This document shows, piece by piece, positions 23,428 to 34,460 of a DNA stretch of 64,000 bases; position 1 is the stretch's first letter; the number at the start of each line of letters is the position of its first letter. The position numbers were made by a program, and so were the translations under genes. The DNA lies in the NCBI GenBank assembly GCA_030407005.1, contig JAUDYN010000007.1, forward strand, positions 1,116,001 through 1,180,000. The letters are read 5' to 3'. The notes under the pieces were generated by a model. That model was given only the letters and a program-made list of their open reading frames with translations. It was not told the origin of the DNA and ran no database searches. Origin of the DNA: Desarmillaria ectypa. Its lineage: Eukaryota > Basidiomycota > Agaricomycetes > Agaricales > Physalacriaceae.

Positions 23428-24630
23428 ATGTCCGGAGAAGACAGAAATTCTCAAGAACCCCGAACTGTTTCCCTCGGCGTCGCCATTGGCGGTGCCATAC
23501 TATTATCTTTCTTTACGGTCCTCGCCGTACTTATCTACGAGGAAGAACTCCGGGCCTTGCTAAGAAGGCAACCCCGGAGACCAGAACCAGAACCCCGTCC
23601 CGTCCTGCCCGCCACCCATGACCTTCCCAGGGGGATACCCCCCGCAAGACTGGGAGAACGAGAAGAATTATCACTCGTTCGTCCCCGGGCCCGATTCATC
23701 ATCGGGCCCTCCTCCTCCTCCGAGGAGAGCAGTAATTCGCGACCCCCGTCTCCGGGGATTGCAGAACTTTGGGCCCAGATTGCCCAAAACGCTCTCGCCT
23801 ACAATGCGAGAGCCATCCTCCTCCGGAACCAGATGGAACGACCCACCGTTGCACTGGAGCAACCAACAGCCGGTCCCGAGGAGACCGAGGAACACGAGGG
23901 GGACGTATGGTCTGATGGGAGTGAACCCCCGCCCCCATACCCCGGTCCCCCCCCTCGTGCAAGAACCCCCGCCCTTCGCATATCCCAGCGAAGGTCTGAT
24001 TCCTCGTCGCCCAACAGCAACAGCAACAGCGGATCCGGATCTTCCGGACCCCGACACCCCAACGATCCCGGCATGGATCAAACCCACCCTTACGGCCCCT
24101 GGAGCTGTGAGCAGTGGCCAGACGAGGAAGAGTACTCCCTCTCCTCCCTCCCCGTCATTGAAATCCCTGATGACGAGCCCAACAACGACATCGTCGGAAA
24201 CAACACCCAGGTCCCGGCCACTCCCCAAGCCCCCGACGACCCCTTCAACTCCGACGGGCCCGATTACATCTGGCCAGAACTATCTGACTACGATCGGAGA
24301 ATATTCGGTCCCTACTGGACCGCAGCATGGGAAATTCGACGAAGGGACGTCGAAGCCCGAGACCTCTGGGAAGAACCCAGAATGGAGATGGATGAGTGGC
24401 TCGCCCTCAACAGGGGCGACCCCATCCAGGTACCAATGGAAGGCCCTAGCAATGCCAGGGCCCTTATCGTCAATCACCGGATTTGCGCCAATCGCGACCG
24501 GTCAATCTTCGGTCCCTCCGCAGGGGATCGTTTTCCAGGGTTATTACCCAGGACCCCACGTGAGCAATGAGAGCTGGACAGGACCCTCCAGCATCTCTGG
24601 AGGTTGGAGGTGGCACGAGAGGATTGAGGA
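23428..24630 (+). pseudogene. Copy F ORF1 (membrane-anchored accessory ORF; one premature TGA)
   Basis: First ATG downstream of the PBS. The opening 59 residues are identical to copy G ORF1: an acidic/polar N-terminus, then a hydrophobic helix (about residues 14-37). A disordered Pro/Ser/Glu-rich region follows with PPPPY, SIM-like LPVIEIPDDE, and the ordered-looking block DPFNSDGPDYIWPELSDYDRRIFGP. It stops at 24568-24570 (CAA TGA), where G has CAA CGA; the remaining ~20 codons to the natural end lie downstream. Function is unknown. An overlapping frame (from 23618) is open too but diverges faster. Confidence 0.75.
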
Positions 24631-24682
24631 AGAGAAGCCTCAATATAATATGTTTACCTACGATACAGGTTACTACGGAGGG

Positions 24683-26140
24683 ATGGAATACCACCACCCT
24701 CAATACGAAATTTATCCGGATCACCCACCGGATACCCTGGTCGTAAGCCCATTACCACTTCCTGACTCGCCCCCTCATCATAAGGCGCGTCACCAAGGAT
24801 ACCACCCTTACCAGGGTGGCAGTCTTCTCTTCGCAGGGGCGGGAGAAGAAATGGAAGCAGAAGGAGCCCCGGCAGGAAACGCCACCGTAGGGGCGTCAAG
24901 AAATCCTGCCACGGCAGAAGAAACTCAGCAGCAGATGCGAACCGAGTTACAGGAGAAAGAGCGACGCATAGCGGAGATGCGTAGTGAGCTCGACAAGGAG
25001 GACGCTGCCCGCAAGACATTGGCGGACTATCTCCGAGTCCAAGAGGGGGAGAAGGAGCCGGAAAGGGGAAGACTGCCGGGACCGCCAAGAGGTTACCCGG
25101 GATACAGGCCGGATCAATTCTCGATCCCAAGACCGCCCCCTGGTCAGGGACCACCTGACCCAATCCCGAATCCGGTCGGGAATGCCGCCGCTGATGCCCC
25201 CTACCTGGGCATCAAGCCGACCCTCGTCAAAGTCCCCGCCCCGTTCAAAGGGGACCATGACGATATTGAACGCTTCATAGGCGACTGCATCACTTACTTT
25301 GAAGTGTTCAGACACTATTTCCAGGTGCCGTCACACCTGGTACTATTCGTGACATCCCACTTCGAGGGAGCCACCAAGGACTGGTGGGTCTACAAGAGAC
25401 CCGAATACTGGGTAGGCGATGCCTTTGACGGCACCGCTGCCCACTTTCGATACCTCGACTGGGCCAATTTCATCGACTTAGTCACAAGACAATTCCGAGA
25501 TCCGGCGATCGAGGAAATCCACGAAAAGCGCATGTTTGACCTGCGCATGGAAGCACAGCCCGCCTCCCACTACTTCCAGAAGCTGGAAGAAGAAGCGAAG
25601 CTAGCGGGCCGAAGATCCGACGAAGTGGAACGCGGCGCAATGGTAAGGGCGGTACGACTAGGAGTGCCTAGTTCGTATACCACCTTTATCTCGAATATGG
25701 GGGTGAGCATTCCGCGCTCATACCCAGAATGGAAGGAACGCATTCTTAGAATGTATGAAGAGAGACAGTGGAAGTGGGTCTTTGACCAGACCACAAGTAC
25801 GCCTAGGGACGGCCAGAAGCAGGGCCCGCGTCCCCAACAACAACAACCCAGCGGCAAGAACACCGCTGGGGCGACCAGTCCCTCGGCTTCGAAACCGAGT
25901 GCTGGGAGTGGAGGGGCCAGTCGCAATGTTGGAACCGGTAAGTGGACGACATACGGGGGGGCAGGGAAGCCTATGGATGTAGACCGGCAAAGAGCCGAGG
26001 GGCGCTGTTTCAGGTGCGACCAAAAGGGTCACCTGAGCAGGGATTGCCCTACAAGAAAAGAGAAGAATGTAGTGAGATACGTGGGGCCCACTGACACAGT
26101 GGTGCCGAGCACCTCCAAGATTGAGGAGGTAAAAGAGTAG
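24683..26140 (+). CDS. gag: Copy F Gag polyprotein
   Basis: A 485-codon frame from ATG 24683 to TAG 26138-26140; the frame is open further upstream (to 23618), but that part overlaps ORF1. It encodes the structural protein of the cytoplasmic retrotransposon particle. Features in order: a PGY-rich N-terminus, a charged predicted coiled coil (EETQQQMRTELQEKERRIAEM region, about residues 80-125), the retrotransposon gag/capsid domain (about 180-340, including HYFQVPSHLVLF and WVYKRPEYWVGDAF), a basic/polar spacer and one CCHC zinc knuckle (CFRCDQKGHLSRDC) near the C-terminus. There is no internal stop, so this is the intact gene of the copy. Start choice is inferred from where ORF1 ends. Confidence 0.8.
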   Translation: MEYHHPQYEIYPDHPPDTLVVSPLPLPDSPPHHKARHQGYHPYQGGSLLFAGAGEEMEAEGAPAGNATVGASRNPATAEETQQQMRTELQEKERRIAEMRSELDKEDAARKTLADYLRVQEGEKEPERGRLPGPPRGYPGYRPDQFSIPRPPPGQGPPDPIPNPVGNAAADAPYLGIKPTLVKVPAPFKGDHDDIERFIGDCITYFEVFRHYFQVPSHLVLFVTSHFEGATKDWWVYKRPEYWVGDAFDGTAAHFRYLDWANFIDLVTRQFRDPAIEEIHEKRMFDLRMEAQPASHYFQKLEEEAKLAGRRSDEVERGAMVRAVRLGVPSSYTTFISNMGVSIPRSYPEWKERILRMYEERQWKWVFDQTTSTPRDGQKQGPRPQQQQPSGKNTAGATSPSASKPSAGSGGASRNVGTGKWTTYGGAGKPMDVDRQRAEGRCFRCDQKGHLSRDCPTRKEKNVVRYVGPTDTVVPSTSKIEEVKE

Positions 26141-26172
26141 GGCGTCAAGGGTTCGATTCCCCTTGCACGCCC
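26131..26172 (+). promoter_or_regulatory. Candidate gag-pol frameshift window with hairpin (copy F)
   Basis: AAAAG at 26131-26135 precedes the gag TAG by a few nucleotides. Directly at the stop begins a 33-nt inverted structure: GGGCGT (26140-26145) pairs with ACGCCC (26167-26172), enclosing an inner stem CAAGG/CCTTG around the loop ggttcgattcc. Pol lies in the -1 frame, opening within this overlap, so a shift is needed here. The same arrangement occurs at 57795-57836 (copy G) and 14951-14990 (copy D). The slip sequence is not a textbook X-XXY-YYZ heptamer; splicing is an alternative. Confidence 0.5.
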
Positions 26173-29100
26173 AAGTCTCAAGGTGTGTCCTCGGCTTCCG
26201 CGGGTCGGACTAATTACTATGAAAACAGAAAATTATCTACGAAAAATATATCAATGACTTCACCGAAGCCGAAGACAAAGAAAGAATCATCAAAAACAAA
26301 CAGGTACGTCATACTGCTAGAAGACGCTGACACCAGTATCTGTAGTGACAAATCCCGAACCTCCGACGAACTGGAGCGGGACTTGCCAAGTGGTGTTGGC
26401 GCCGCAACAAAGTCCAACGAGCAGTGCTCACTGGATATGCCGCTGAGCGCACAGCGACGAGCAGGGACCAGTAGGCGGGACTCCTCCAGGCCTCCCAGAA
26501 GTCCGACCGTCCCAGTACCCGCTTCGAGCAGCGGGGCAAGCTCACCAGTTCCGCCAGGGTCGGCAGAGGACCAGGACAGTGCCTCTAACCAAGGCCAGGC
26601 TTTACCCGGACGAACCGGTCCGGGGAGTGGAAAACTTGACGAAGCTGAGTACCAAACCGGGCCGGCAAGTTGCAGGGTTGACAACCGTGCGAAGGTCGCC
26701 TTAGGCACTAGCTGGGAGTCAATGACCAAGGAATTTCAAACTCCGTCGCGAGTGGTGCCGGCCGAGGAAAAGGGACAGGATCCCGCTAGCGCCCAGGCGG
26801 TAAAAAGGGGGCATTTCAGCAGAACTACCGTCGTTGAAGTACCCGACGAAGAAGATGATACGGCATTCAGGATATGGCAAAACAGTCAATCCAAAGCCAG
26901 TACTCCGATATGCAGAACACCGGAAAAACAGAAACTCGACCTTCCAAATGCACTGGGAAGCATCGAAACCGATACCTATCTTAACAAGGGGGTATCAATC
27001 ACTTCCGAATGTACGGGGAAGCCGGAAAAGTCTTCTGAATGCACAGGGAAGCAAGACGGATTCCAATGGTTCAAACCATTTGGAATTGACTGGACGATGC
27101 GTGCTATATGCAACTCCAAGAATTTGGCAAATGCCAAAGCGGTTCTCTCCATTTGGGTACACCCCAAACGACTTGGAGAAATCGACGACGAGCTCATTCG
27201 AAGCTTACAAACGGGAGAGAGCATTGCCCGGGAACAGCTCTATGAATTACACGAACCCATTCGCTATATTCGCGGCACCAAAAAGTCCAGTCAGGACTTC
27301 TTGGTAGACATCCAACTTTCCCCATGTACCGGGAAAAAAGTATTGACAACCCGAGCGTTGTTGGATAGTGGTTGCACGGGCAGCTCTATCAACTGAACAT
27401 ACGTCCAACAACACCAGTTGGACACCAGGAAGGCCGCAGCCCCTATACCGGTCTATAATGCCGATGGAATGTGCAATAAAGCAGGGGACGTCACCGAGTT
27501 CATAGAACTACGAATGACAATTGGAGGACACAGCGAGCGCATTGACCTCGCAGTTACAGACTTAGGTTCCAAAACCGTATACTTGGGACATGATTGGCTT
27601 AAACGCCACAACCCTTTCGTCAACTGGAAAGCGGGGACCTTGACATTCGGACGATGTCATTGTGTTCAGAACTACTTCACCCTGCCAGACGCAGAGGAAG
27701 AAGACCGATGGGATGAAGAGCTCGAAGAAGGAGAAAGTATTCTTGCTGTCAATATGCAAGAAGAAATCATCCTTCGTGCCGTCCATCATGCAAATGAGTT
27801 AGCAGCTGCAGCTAATGCTGAAAAACCAAAGCAGATGTTTGAGGAGCTCGTGCCTCCTCAGTATCAAAGCTTTAGAGATTTATTCTCTAAAGAAAGCTTT
27901 GACGAATTACCAGAACAAAGACCCTGGGACCATGCTATCGAGCTAATCCCCAACGCGAAATCCACCTTAGATTGCAAGGTGTACCCGCTCAATCGCAATG
28001 AGCAGGAACAATTAGATAAGTTCTTAGATGAGAACTTAGACTCAGGACGTATTCGTCCCTCGAAATCCCCGTTCGCCTCTCCCTTCTTCTTCGTCAAGAA
28101 AAAGGACGGCTCTCTACGACCAGTTCAGGATTATCGAAAGCTGAATGAAATGACGATCAAAAATCGTTATCCCCTCCCGCTTATCTCCGAGCTTATTGAC
28201 AAATTATGAGGAGCCAAATACTTCTCCAAGTTGGACGTACGATGGGGTTACAACAATGTCCATATTCGAGATGGAGACGAAGAGAAAGCTGCGTTCAGAA
28301 CTAACCGAGGGCTCTTTGAACCCATGGTAATGTTCTTTGGGCTCACAAATTCACCAGCCACATTCCAGTGGATGATGAACGACATATTCAAGGATTTGAT
28401 CGCTGGAGGAAAGGTCACCATTTACCTCGACGACATACTCATTTTCACAAAATCCTTGACAGAACACCGAAACATAGTACGACAAGTACTCCAGTGACTT
28501 CGAGAAAACAAATTGTTCCTCAAAGCCGAGAAATGCGAGTTTGAGGTGCTCGAAACTGAATACCTTGGGGTTATCATAAGCGAAGATGCCATTCACATGG
28601 ACCCAGTCAAGATAGCAGGAATAGCGGAATGGCCAACCCCAACAAAAAAGAAGGAACTACAATCCTTCCTAGGATTCACGAACTTCTATCGAAAGTTCAT
28701 CAAAGACTATTCCAAGATAGTCCGTCCCCTCACCCAGTTGACCAGAAAAGTAGACTGGACCTGGGGATCAGAACAAGAACAGGCGTTTGATCAGATCAAG
28801 AAGCTGATGACAACAAACGTAGTTCTAACGATTCCTTCGGATAATGGAAAGTTCCGAGTAGAAGCAGATGTGAGTGATGGAGCCATTGGCGCTGTACTCA
28901 GCCAAGAAAAAGAAGGCAAATGGAGACCCGTCGCCTTTATGTCCAAGGCGCTCACCGCTACCGAGCGCAACTATGAGATCTATGACAAAGAGTTGCTAGC
29001 CATCATGTTAGCATTAGAGGAATGGCGTCATTATCTCATGGGCGCCAAAGAAACCATTGAGATCTGGACTGACCACCAGAATCTCCAGTACTTCCGAAAA

Positions 29101-30984
29101 CCCCAGAAGTTGAATTGCTGACAAGCACGGTGGGTCACTGAACTAGCGGAATACCACTTTATCCTTCAACATAAAGCTGGAACCACTAATCAAAAAGCTG
29201 ATCTTCTCAGTAGATGAGATGATCATGATCAGGGAAAAGAAGACAACAAAGACATTGTCATTCTATCCCCAGAACACTTCTGTGCCTTGATAATACCAAC
29301 CACGGAAGAAAGAATCACGCGTATAAGAGACGCAACAAAGCAGAAAGAGCAGTGGGACCAGGGAATCAAAAAGTCCCTCAACCACGAAAGGGGAATCATA
29401 CAGGAGAACGAAATCCTGTGGTATGACGGACGAGTCTATGTCCCCAACGACTCGATGCTACGCGGTGAAATCATGGCACAATTTCATGATCATATCACCG
29501 CTGGACACCCCGGAATCGCCAAAACCAAAGAACTCATACTTCGTGAGTATTGGTGGCCAAAGATGAAGAAGGACGTGGAATCTTACATCAAGGGATGTGA
29601 GACTTGTCAAAGGACGAAGAGCGACACGCAGGCCAAGGCTGCCCCTCTCCATCCCAATGCAATTCCGGATACGCCATGGACACATATCTCAGTTGATATG
29701 GTCACTGGACTCCCTGAGTCAGACGGATTCGACGCTCTACTAGTCATCGTAGACTGTTTCTCAAAGAACATTCTGTTGAATCCATGCAATGAGGAACTAT
29801 CAGCAGAAGGATGGGCGTTAATCCTTCGCAACCAAGTATATGCGAAGCATGGAATGCCGCAAGTGGTCATCTCTGACAGAGGACCCCAATTCGTTTCAGC
29901 ATTTATGAAAGAACTATATCAAATGCTGAATATCACTCAGAACGCGTCTACGGCCTATCATCCGCAGACAGATGGACAGACAGAGAGAGTCAACCAGGAG
30001 GTTGAAAAATACCTTCGAATCTTTGTCAACCATAGACAGACCGACTGGGTAGCATGGCTACCACTCGCTGAATTTGCCCACAACAACCGAGTTCACTCGG
30101 CCACAGGCAAAAGTCCTTTCATGGTCCTATATGGACGAAATCCCCGACTCATCTCTGAGTCAATACAGAAAACCGGTTTTGCAAACCCTGCCACCGTCGA
30201 CTTTATGGAAACTATGGCCAAAGTCCATAAGGAGGTCCACGAAGCATTGGAAAAGGCGGCAATGCAAATGAAGGCGCAATACGACAAAAAGAAGCAGACT
30301 CAATGAGAGTACCAAATTGGAGACAAGGTATGGCTTGATACCGCCAACCTTCACCTTCCACGACCAAAGAAGAAGCTCGACGATAAACGAATGGGACCGT
30401 TCGAAATCGTTGAAAAGTCAGGAGCGACAGCATACAAACTGAAACTACCTCCCCACTGGAAGATCCATCCCCGGTTTAATGAGAAACTGCTGACTCCATA
30501 TGTCGCACCCTCATTTGCAAATCAAGAACAACTGCCTCCTCCTCCTCCGAACCTCATCGACGGTCAAGAAGAGTATGAAATCGAAGAAGTCTTGGACTCA
30601 CGCACCAGAAAGGTACGGTCCAAGCGAGGACAACCATCTAGGGAAGTCACAGACTACCTAGTTAAATGGAAGGGATGGACGCATGAACACAATTCATGGG
30701 TCCAAGAGAATGAAATGAACAATGCCTCGGAAGCAATCCAAGAGTATAAGGCCAACGTAAACCATGCCATATATGCTCCAAAAATTGCAACCAGGAAAAT
30801 AGTGGTCAAAATACTGGACCACGAATATTCAGAGCATGGCAACGTAGCCTACCTCGCCAAAAGAACAGATGGACGTGTCAAATGGATCATCAATCCAGAC
30901 GAAGAAATATGGAAAAAGCTGATTGATCAGTACTGGATCAGTCAAATCGCAACACAGCTGGACACCCCTTTGGAAGAGCCTTAG
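26141..30984 (+). pseudogene. pol: Copy F pol (PR-RT-RH-IN-chromodomains) with six CGA-to-TGA stops
   Basis: Replication polyprotein. Open from the frameshift window: a linker (26185-27290) with GK-repeat peptides, protease LLDSGCTGSSIN ending in TGA at 27394-27396, RT with YLDDILIF (28420-28445), RNase H from about 28860, the integrase finger (HDHIT..., CETCQRTK, 29480-29630), the core ([28 protein letters not shown]), and two chromo-like modules (30560-30760 and 30790-30960). It ends LDTPLEEP with TAG at 30982-30984. TGA replaces CGA(Arg) after SIN, after IDKL, after QVLQ, in the LNC- segment, in the LLSR- segment and after KKQTQ. No frameshift was seen. Confidence 0.9.
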
Positions 30985-31004
30985 CAGTCAGGACAACTGC
31001 TTTA

Positions 31005-31016
31005 ACAAGGGGGTAA
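31005..31016 (+). other. Polypurine tract of copy F
   Basis: aacaagggggtaa-type tract immediately before the 3' LTR. The same tract precedes the 3' LTRs of B, C, D, E and G. It is the expected plus-strand primer. Confidence 0.8.
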
Positions 31017-31439
31017 TGTTACGATTTTTCCGTTATCTTATCTTATCCGAGTCATATCCATGACTCATCCATCTAATCTAGCCCAGAAACCGACTCGTAT
31101 CCAGATATTCGCCAACAACCACCCTCGTTCTCACCGTCTGTCACCCCAGACGATTACCATTGGTTCTATGATCCTCCCGGATCATCCTACTTCGACACCG
31201 TTTGTGCATGGACTGTAGCGTTTCATCTAAATATAATGCCGTAGGAATACTATATAAACAGAGTATATTAGACCATTGTACTCTATCTCTTGTTTTAATT
31301 AACACTATAAACCTCTTACTCGCACTACACTAAAGACTATTAGCGTAGTTCTCTCAATTGGGTGATCGTTCGAATGTGTAACGGCCCAGAGAGAATCAGC
31401 TGACGGTCCCAAGTCATGTGCCCAAGTCGGTGCATAACA
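31017..31439 (+). repeat. Gy1 LTR, 3' LTR of copy F
   Basis: 423 bp, same length as the 5' partner, with about six differences, mostly C/T or G/A at CpG (for example gatcgtcc against gatcatcc, taacgcc against taatgcc). It is followed by the target duplicate gacag. Confidence 0.95.
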
Positions 31440-32453
31440 GACAGACAGAGAGAGTCAACCAAGAGGTTGAAAAATACATCTGCATCTTTATCAACCACCA
31501 ACAAACAGATTGGGTAGCATAGTTACCCCTCGCTGAATTCACCCACAACAACTGAATCCACTCAGCCATGGGCAAAAGTCCCTTCATGATCCTATATGGA
31601 CGAAACCCCTGACTCATTCTTGAGTCAATTCAGAAAACCAGCTTTGCGAATCCTGCAGCTGTTGACTTCACCGAAACAATGGCCAAGGTCCATAAGGAAG
31701 TCCATGATGCATTGGAAAAGGCAGTGGTGCAAATGAAGGTGCAATATGACAAATAGAAACAATCACCTCGACAATACCAAGTTGGTGATAAGGTCTGGCT
31801 TGACATCACCAACCTCCATCTTCCACAACCAAAAAAAAAAGCTTGACAATAAATGAACAGGACCATTCGAAATCCTAGAAAAGTCAGGAGCAGCAGCATA
31901 CAAGTTGAAACTGCTGCTACATTGAAAGATACATCCCTGATTTAATGAGAAATTGTTGACTCCATATGTCACACCTTCATTCCCAAATCAACAGTTACCA
32001 CTGCCTCCTCCTCCAGACCTCATTGATGGTCAGGAAGAATATGAAATCGAAGAAATCTTAGACTCGCGCACCAGGAAGGTATGGTCCAAGTGAGGACAAC
32101 CATCCAGGGAAGTCATAGACTACCTGGTCAAATGGAAAGGGTGGACCCATGAACACAACTCATGGGTCTAAGAAAACAAGATGACAAATGCTTTGGAAGT
32201 GATCCAAGAGTACCAGGCCAGCATAAACTGTGCTGTATACACTCCAAAAATTGTAACCAAGAACAAAGCAGTGGTCAAGATACTAGACCATGAATACTCG
32301 GAACATGGCAATGTAGCCTACCTCGCCAAATGAAAAGATGGATACACCAAGTGGATCATCAATCCAGATGAGAACGTATAGAAAAAACTGATTGATCAGT
32401 ACTGGATCAGTCAAATCATGATACAATTCGATACCCCACAAGAAGAACCTTAG
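31440..32453 (+). pseudogene. Copy E pol pseudogene, second part (integrase C-terminus and chromodomains)
   Basis: Resumes right after copy F at the integrase [11 protein letters not shown] motif, giving an uninterrupted alignment when F and one gacag are removed. It includes the GKSPF motif, a linker, a chromodomain remnant (EEYEIEEILDS, LVKWKGW) and the second chromo-like block (VVKILDHEYSEHGNVAYLAK), ending with TAG near 32453. Numerous stops are present. Confidence 0.85.
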
Positions 32454-32485
32454 CAGTTGGGATGACTGCTTTAACAAGGGGGTAA

Positions 32486-32869
32486 TGTTACGATTTTTCC
32501 ATTATTTTATCTTATCTGAGTCATATCTATGACTCAGCCATCTAATCTTCCACCAATTCTGACTCATATCTGAGTACTCACCAATACACACCCTCATTCT
32601 CACCATCTGTCACCTCAGACACTTTCTATTGGACTAATGATCCTTCTGGACCATCCTACTTCAACACCATTTGTGCATAGACTCTAGCGTTTCATCTATA
32701 TATAACACCATTGTACTCTATCTTTTGACTAAACTTAAATCATATACCACTTACTCTTACTTCACTAAAGACTATGCTTAAGCCTCTGATTGGGTAACTG
32801 TTTGAATGCGTAACAGCCCAGAGAGGTCAGCTGACGTCCCAAGTCTCATGACTAAGTCAGGTCCTAACA
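32486..32869 (+). repeat. Gy1-type LTR, 3' LTR of copy E, followed by an extra LTR end piece
   Basis: Begins tgttacgatttttcc after the PPT and ends cctaaca; 384 bp, so about 40 bp shorter than other Gy1 LTRs. Directly downstream, 32870-32997 repeats only the U5 end of such an LTR (cacactaaagg to ccctaaca), perhaps from unequal recombination. A reversed LTR-end-like piece ending aaaaatcataaca lies near 33180-33213. Confidence 0.8.
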
Positions 32870-33215
32870 TATACTTCTTACTTGCACCACACTAAAGGCC
32901 CAGCCTATATCTCTCAACTGGGTAACTGTTTGAATGCATAACAGCCCAGAGGGATCAGCTGACACCCCAAGTCACATGCCTAAGATAGGCCCTAACAAGA
33001 GTGAAGCTAAATATATATCTGTAACCATGAGGTATCTATGCAAGAAACAAAGAAGATGGCATGCTTGGTGCACAAGTATGGTGAGGCTATTGTGCAGCTC
33101 CACAATAGATATCGATAGGCATCAGATGTCAGTCAATAAGATGGAATGGGATAAGATGCAGTAAGATAAGATGCAATAAGAGTGAAAAATAGAAAAATCA
33201 TAACACTAAAGAATC

Positions 33216-34256
33216 ACATGAAAGATCAGGTCTAACATAAAAAGAAGAAAACTGTGATTGAATACCAGATAGGACAAAAGGTCTGGCTCAACACTACCAA
33301 CCTACATTTACCATGCCCCAAGAAGAAGCTCAACAACAAATAAGTCAAACTCTTTCTCATTCTCAAAAAGCATAGCCTCTCTACATACAAACTGAAGCTC
33401 CCACCAGTCTGGAAAATATACTCTGTCTTCAACAAGACTCTCTTTATAGCTTATATTCCACCAACCTTCTCTAATCAAGAACAACCATCTCCTCCTCTGC
33501 TGGACATCATCCATGACAAAGAAGAATATGAGATCAAGACTATACCAAAGGCAATGGTATTAAATAGTGATATTTAGTCAAGAAATATCCAGCCATTGAA
33601 TACTGGTATGATGAGGAGGAAATCCCAGAACTAAAGCTCCTCATTGAGGCATATTGGAGGGCCAATAACCAGAATGAAGACAGAGGAGACAATCAATGGA
33701 ATAGAGATGAAAACATGCGGAATACTTGAGGGAGCCTCTTGGAGAGACTAATAGTCAGGCTATAATGACAGTCAGGACATCTGTCTTAACAAGAGGGTAT
33801 TGTTATGATTTCATCTATTTTTCATAGTTATCTTATCTTATCTTATCTTATCTAGGCACTGATCTTATCATATCTAATCTCAGCACCAATCACAGACCAT
33901 AGACTGGTAGCCTCATTGTTATCAAGTGACAACAGCCCATTGTGCTATAGCTCACAACAGTTGCTCACCTATCTCATTGTGTTCATTGTTTCATGCATGG
34001 CTACCTAACCTTTACCTCTATTATTAGGACTAGGACTTTAGTATATAAGTAGTATAGCTCTTGCTGTATATTCCCCAGCTTTGAGCTAAAGTTAACCTAT
34101 ACCAGACTTACTTATTGACTCCTCTTCTTACCTAGGCTAAGCCTTAGAATCCTTATTCTTGTGTGACAATCATCTCATGACTCATTGGGTGACTGTACAA
34201 ATGCAATACAGCCCTTTGTTTACACTTGATTGTTATACCAGAGTCTAGGTCTAACA
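33216..34256 (+). mobile_element. Copy H: Gy3 gypsy remnant (integrase end plus 3' LTR)
   Basis: 33230-33560 translates piecemeal into a third, diverged gypsy integrase C-terminus (VWLNTTNLHLPCPKKKL, LKLPPVWKI, SNQEQPSPP, EEYEIK). It is followed by a polypurine-like aacaagagggtat and a 456-bp LTR (33801-34256) that starts tgttatgattt and ends ggtctaaca. The LTR contains five tandem TTATC units near its start and TATA (agtatataag) near 34049. The interior is too degraded to code. Confidence 0.75.
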
Positions 34257-34460
34257 GGCTATCATTTGGTTCTGCATGTGTATGTAAAGTATAAAAGTGG
34301 AAAGTCAGTAATGATGTAAGTAGTTCAGTTGAGGCTAAGGCCCATAACCTGTTGTAATGATAGTGAGGAGAACATAGAAAAGAGGATGAAATACTGCCTC
34401 TTGAGCAAGAGGCATCATATTTAAATACATCTTGTACTACTTCTAATTGTCAAGGGTATC
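34257..34460 (-). repeat. Truncated Co1 copia leader and LTR remnant
   Basis: Reverse complement of the Co1 5' end. It runs from the first gag codons (ggctatcattt matches the complement of the Co1 ATG region), through the leader with the PBS complement aggcccataacctgttg (34338-34353), into a diverged partial LTR beginning tgttgtaatg at 34350 and fading near 34460. The Gy3 LTR ends exactly where this copia sequence starts, so Gy3 probably inserted into an old Co1 gag. Confidence 0.75.

Larger units (their letters stand above)
22948..31439 (+). mobile_element. Copy F: near-complete Gy1 chromovirus
   Basis: 8,492 bp including two 423-bp LTRs, with TSD gacag (22943-22947 and 31440-31444), inserted into copy E integrase. 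Order: LTR, PBS 23371-23384, ORF1, gag, frameshift window, pol, PPT, LTR. All modules are present, but ORF1 and pol carry premature TGA codons, each at a position where copy G has CGA. The LTRs differ at about six sites, chiefly at CpG. Codon and CpG content are much richer than in copies A-E. Confidence 0.95.

Noticed and set aside
23618..24570. The gag-frame ORF starting MTFPGGYPP as the true gag N-terminus
   Set aside because: It overlaps ORF1, is less conserved than ORF1 between copies F and G, and the capsid and zinc knuckle lie downstream of an ATG after the ORF1 stop. Kept only as a finding.
26140..26175. Possible tRNA gene (T-arm and acceptor-like sequence ggttcgattccc...cacgccc), also at 57792 and 14948
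   Set aside because: Only a T-arm/acceptor-like minihelix is present; no D-arm, anticodon arm or A/B box pair. It sits at the same place in three retroelement copies, so it is part of the element.
32998..33215. An additional solo LTR in reverse orientation
   Set aside because: Only the short end aaaaatcataaca and a few GATA-like units match; too short to define an element.
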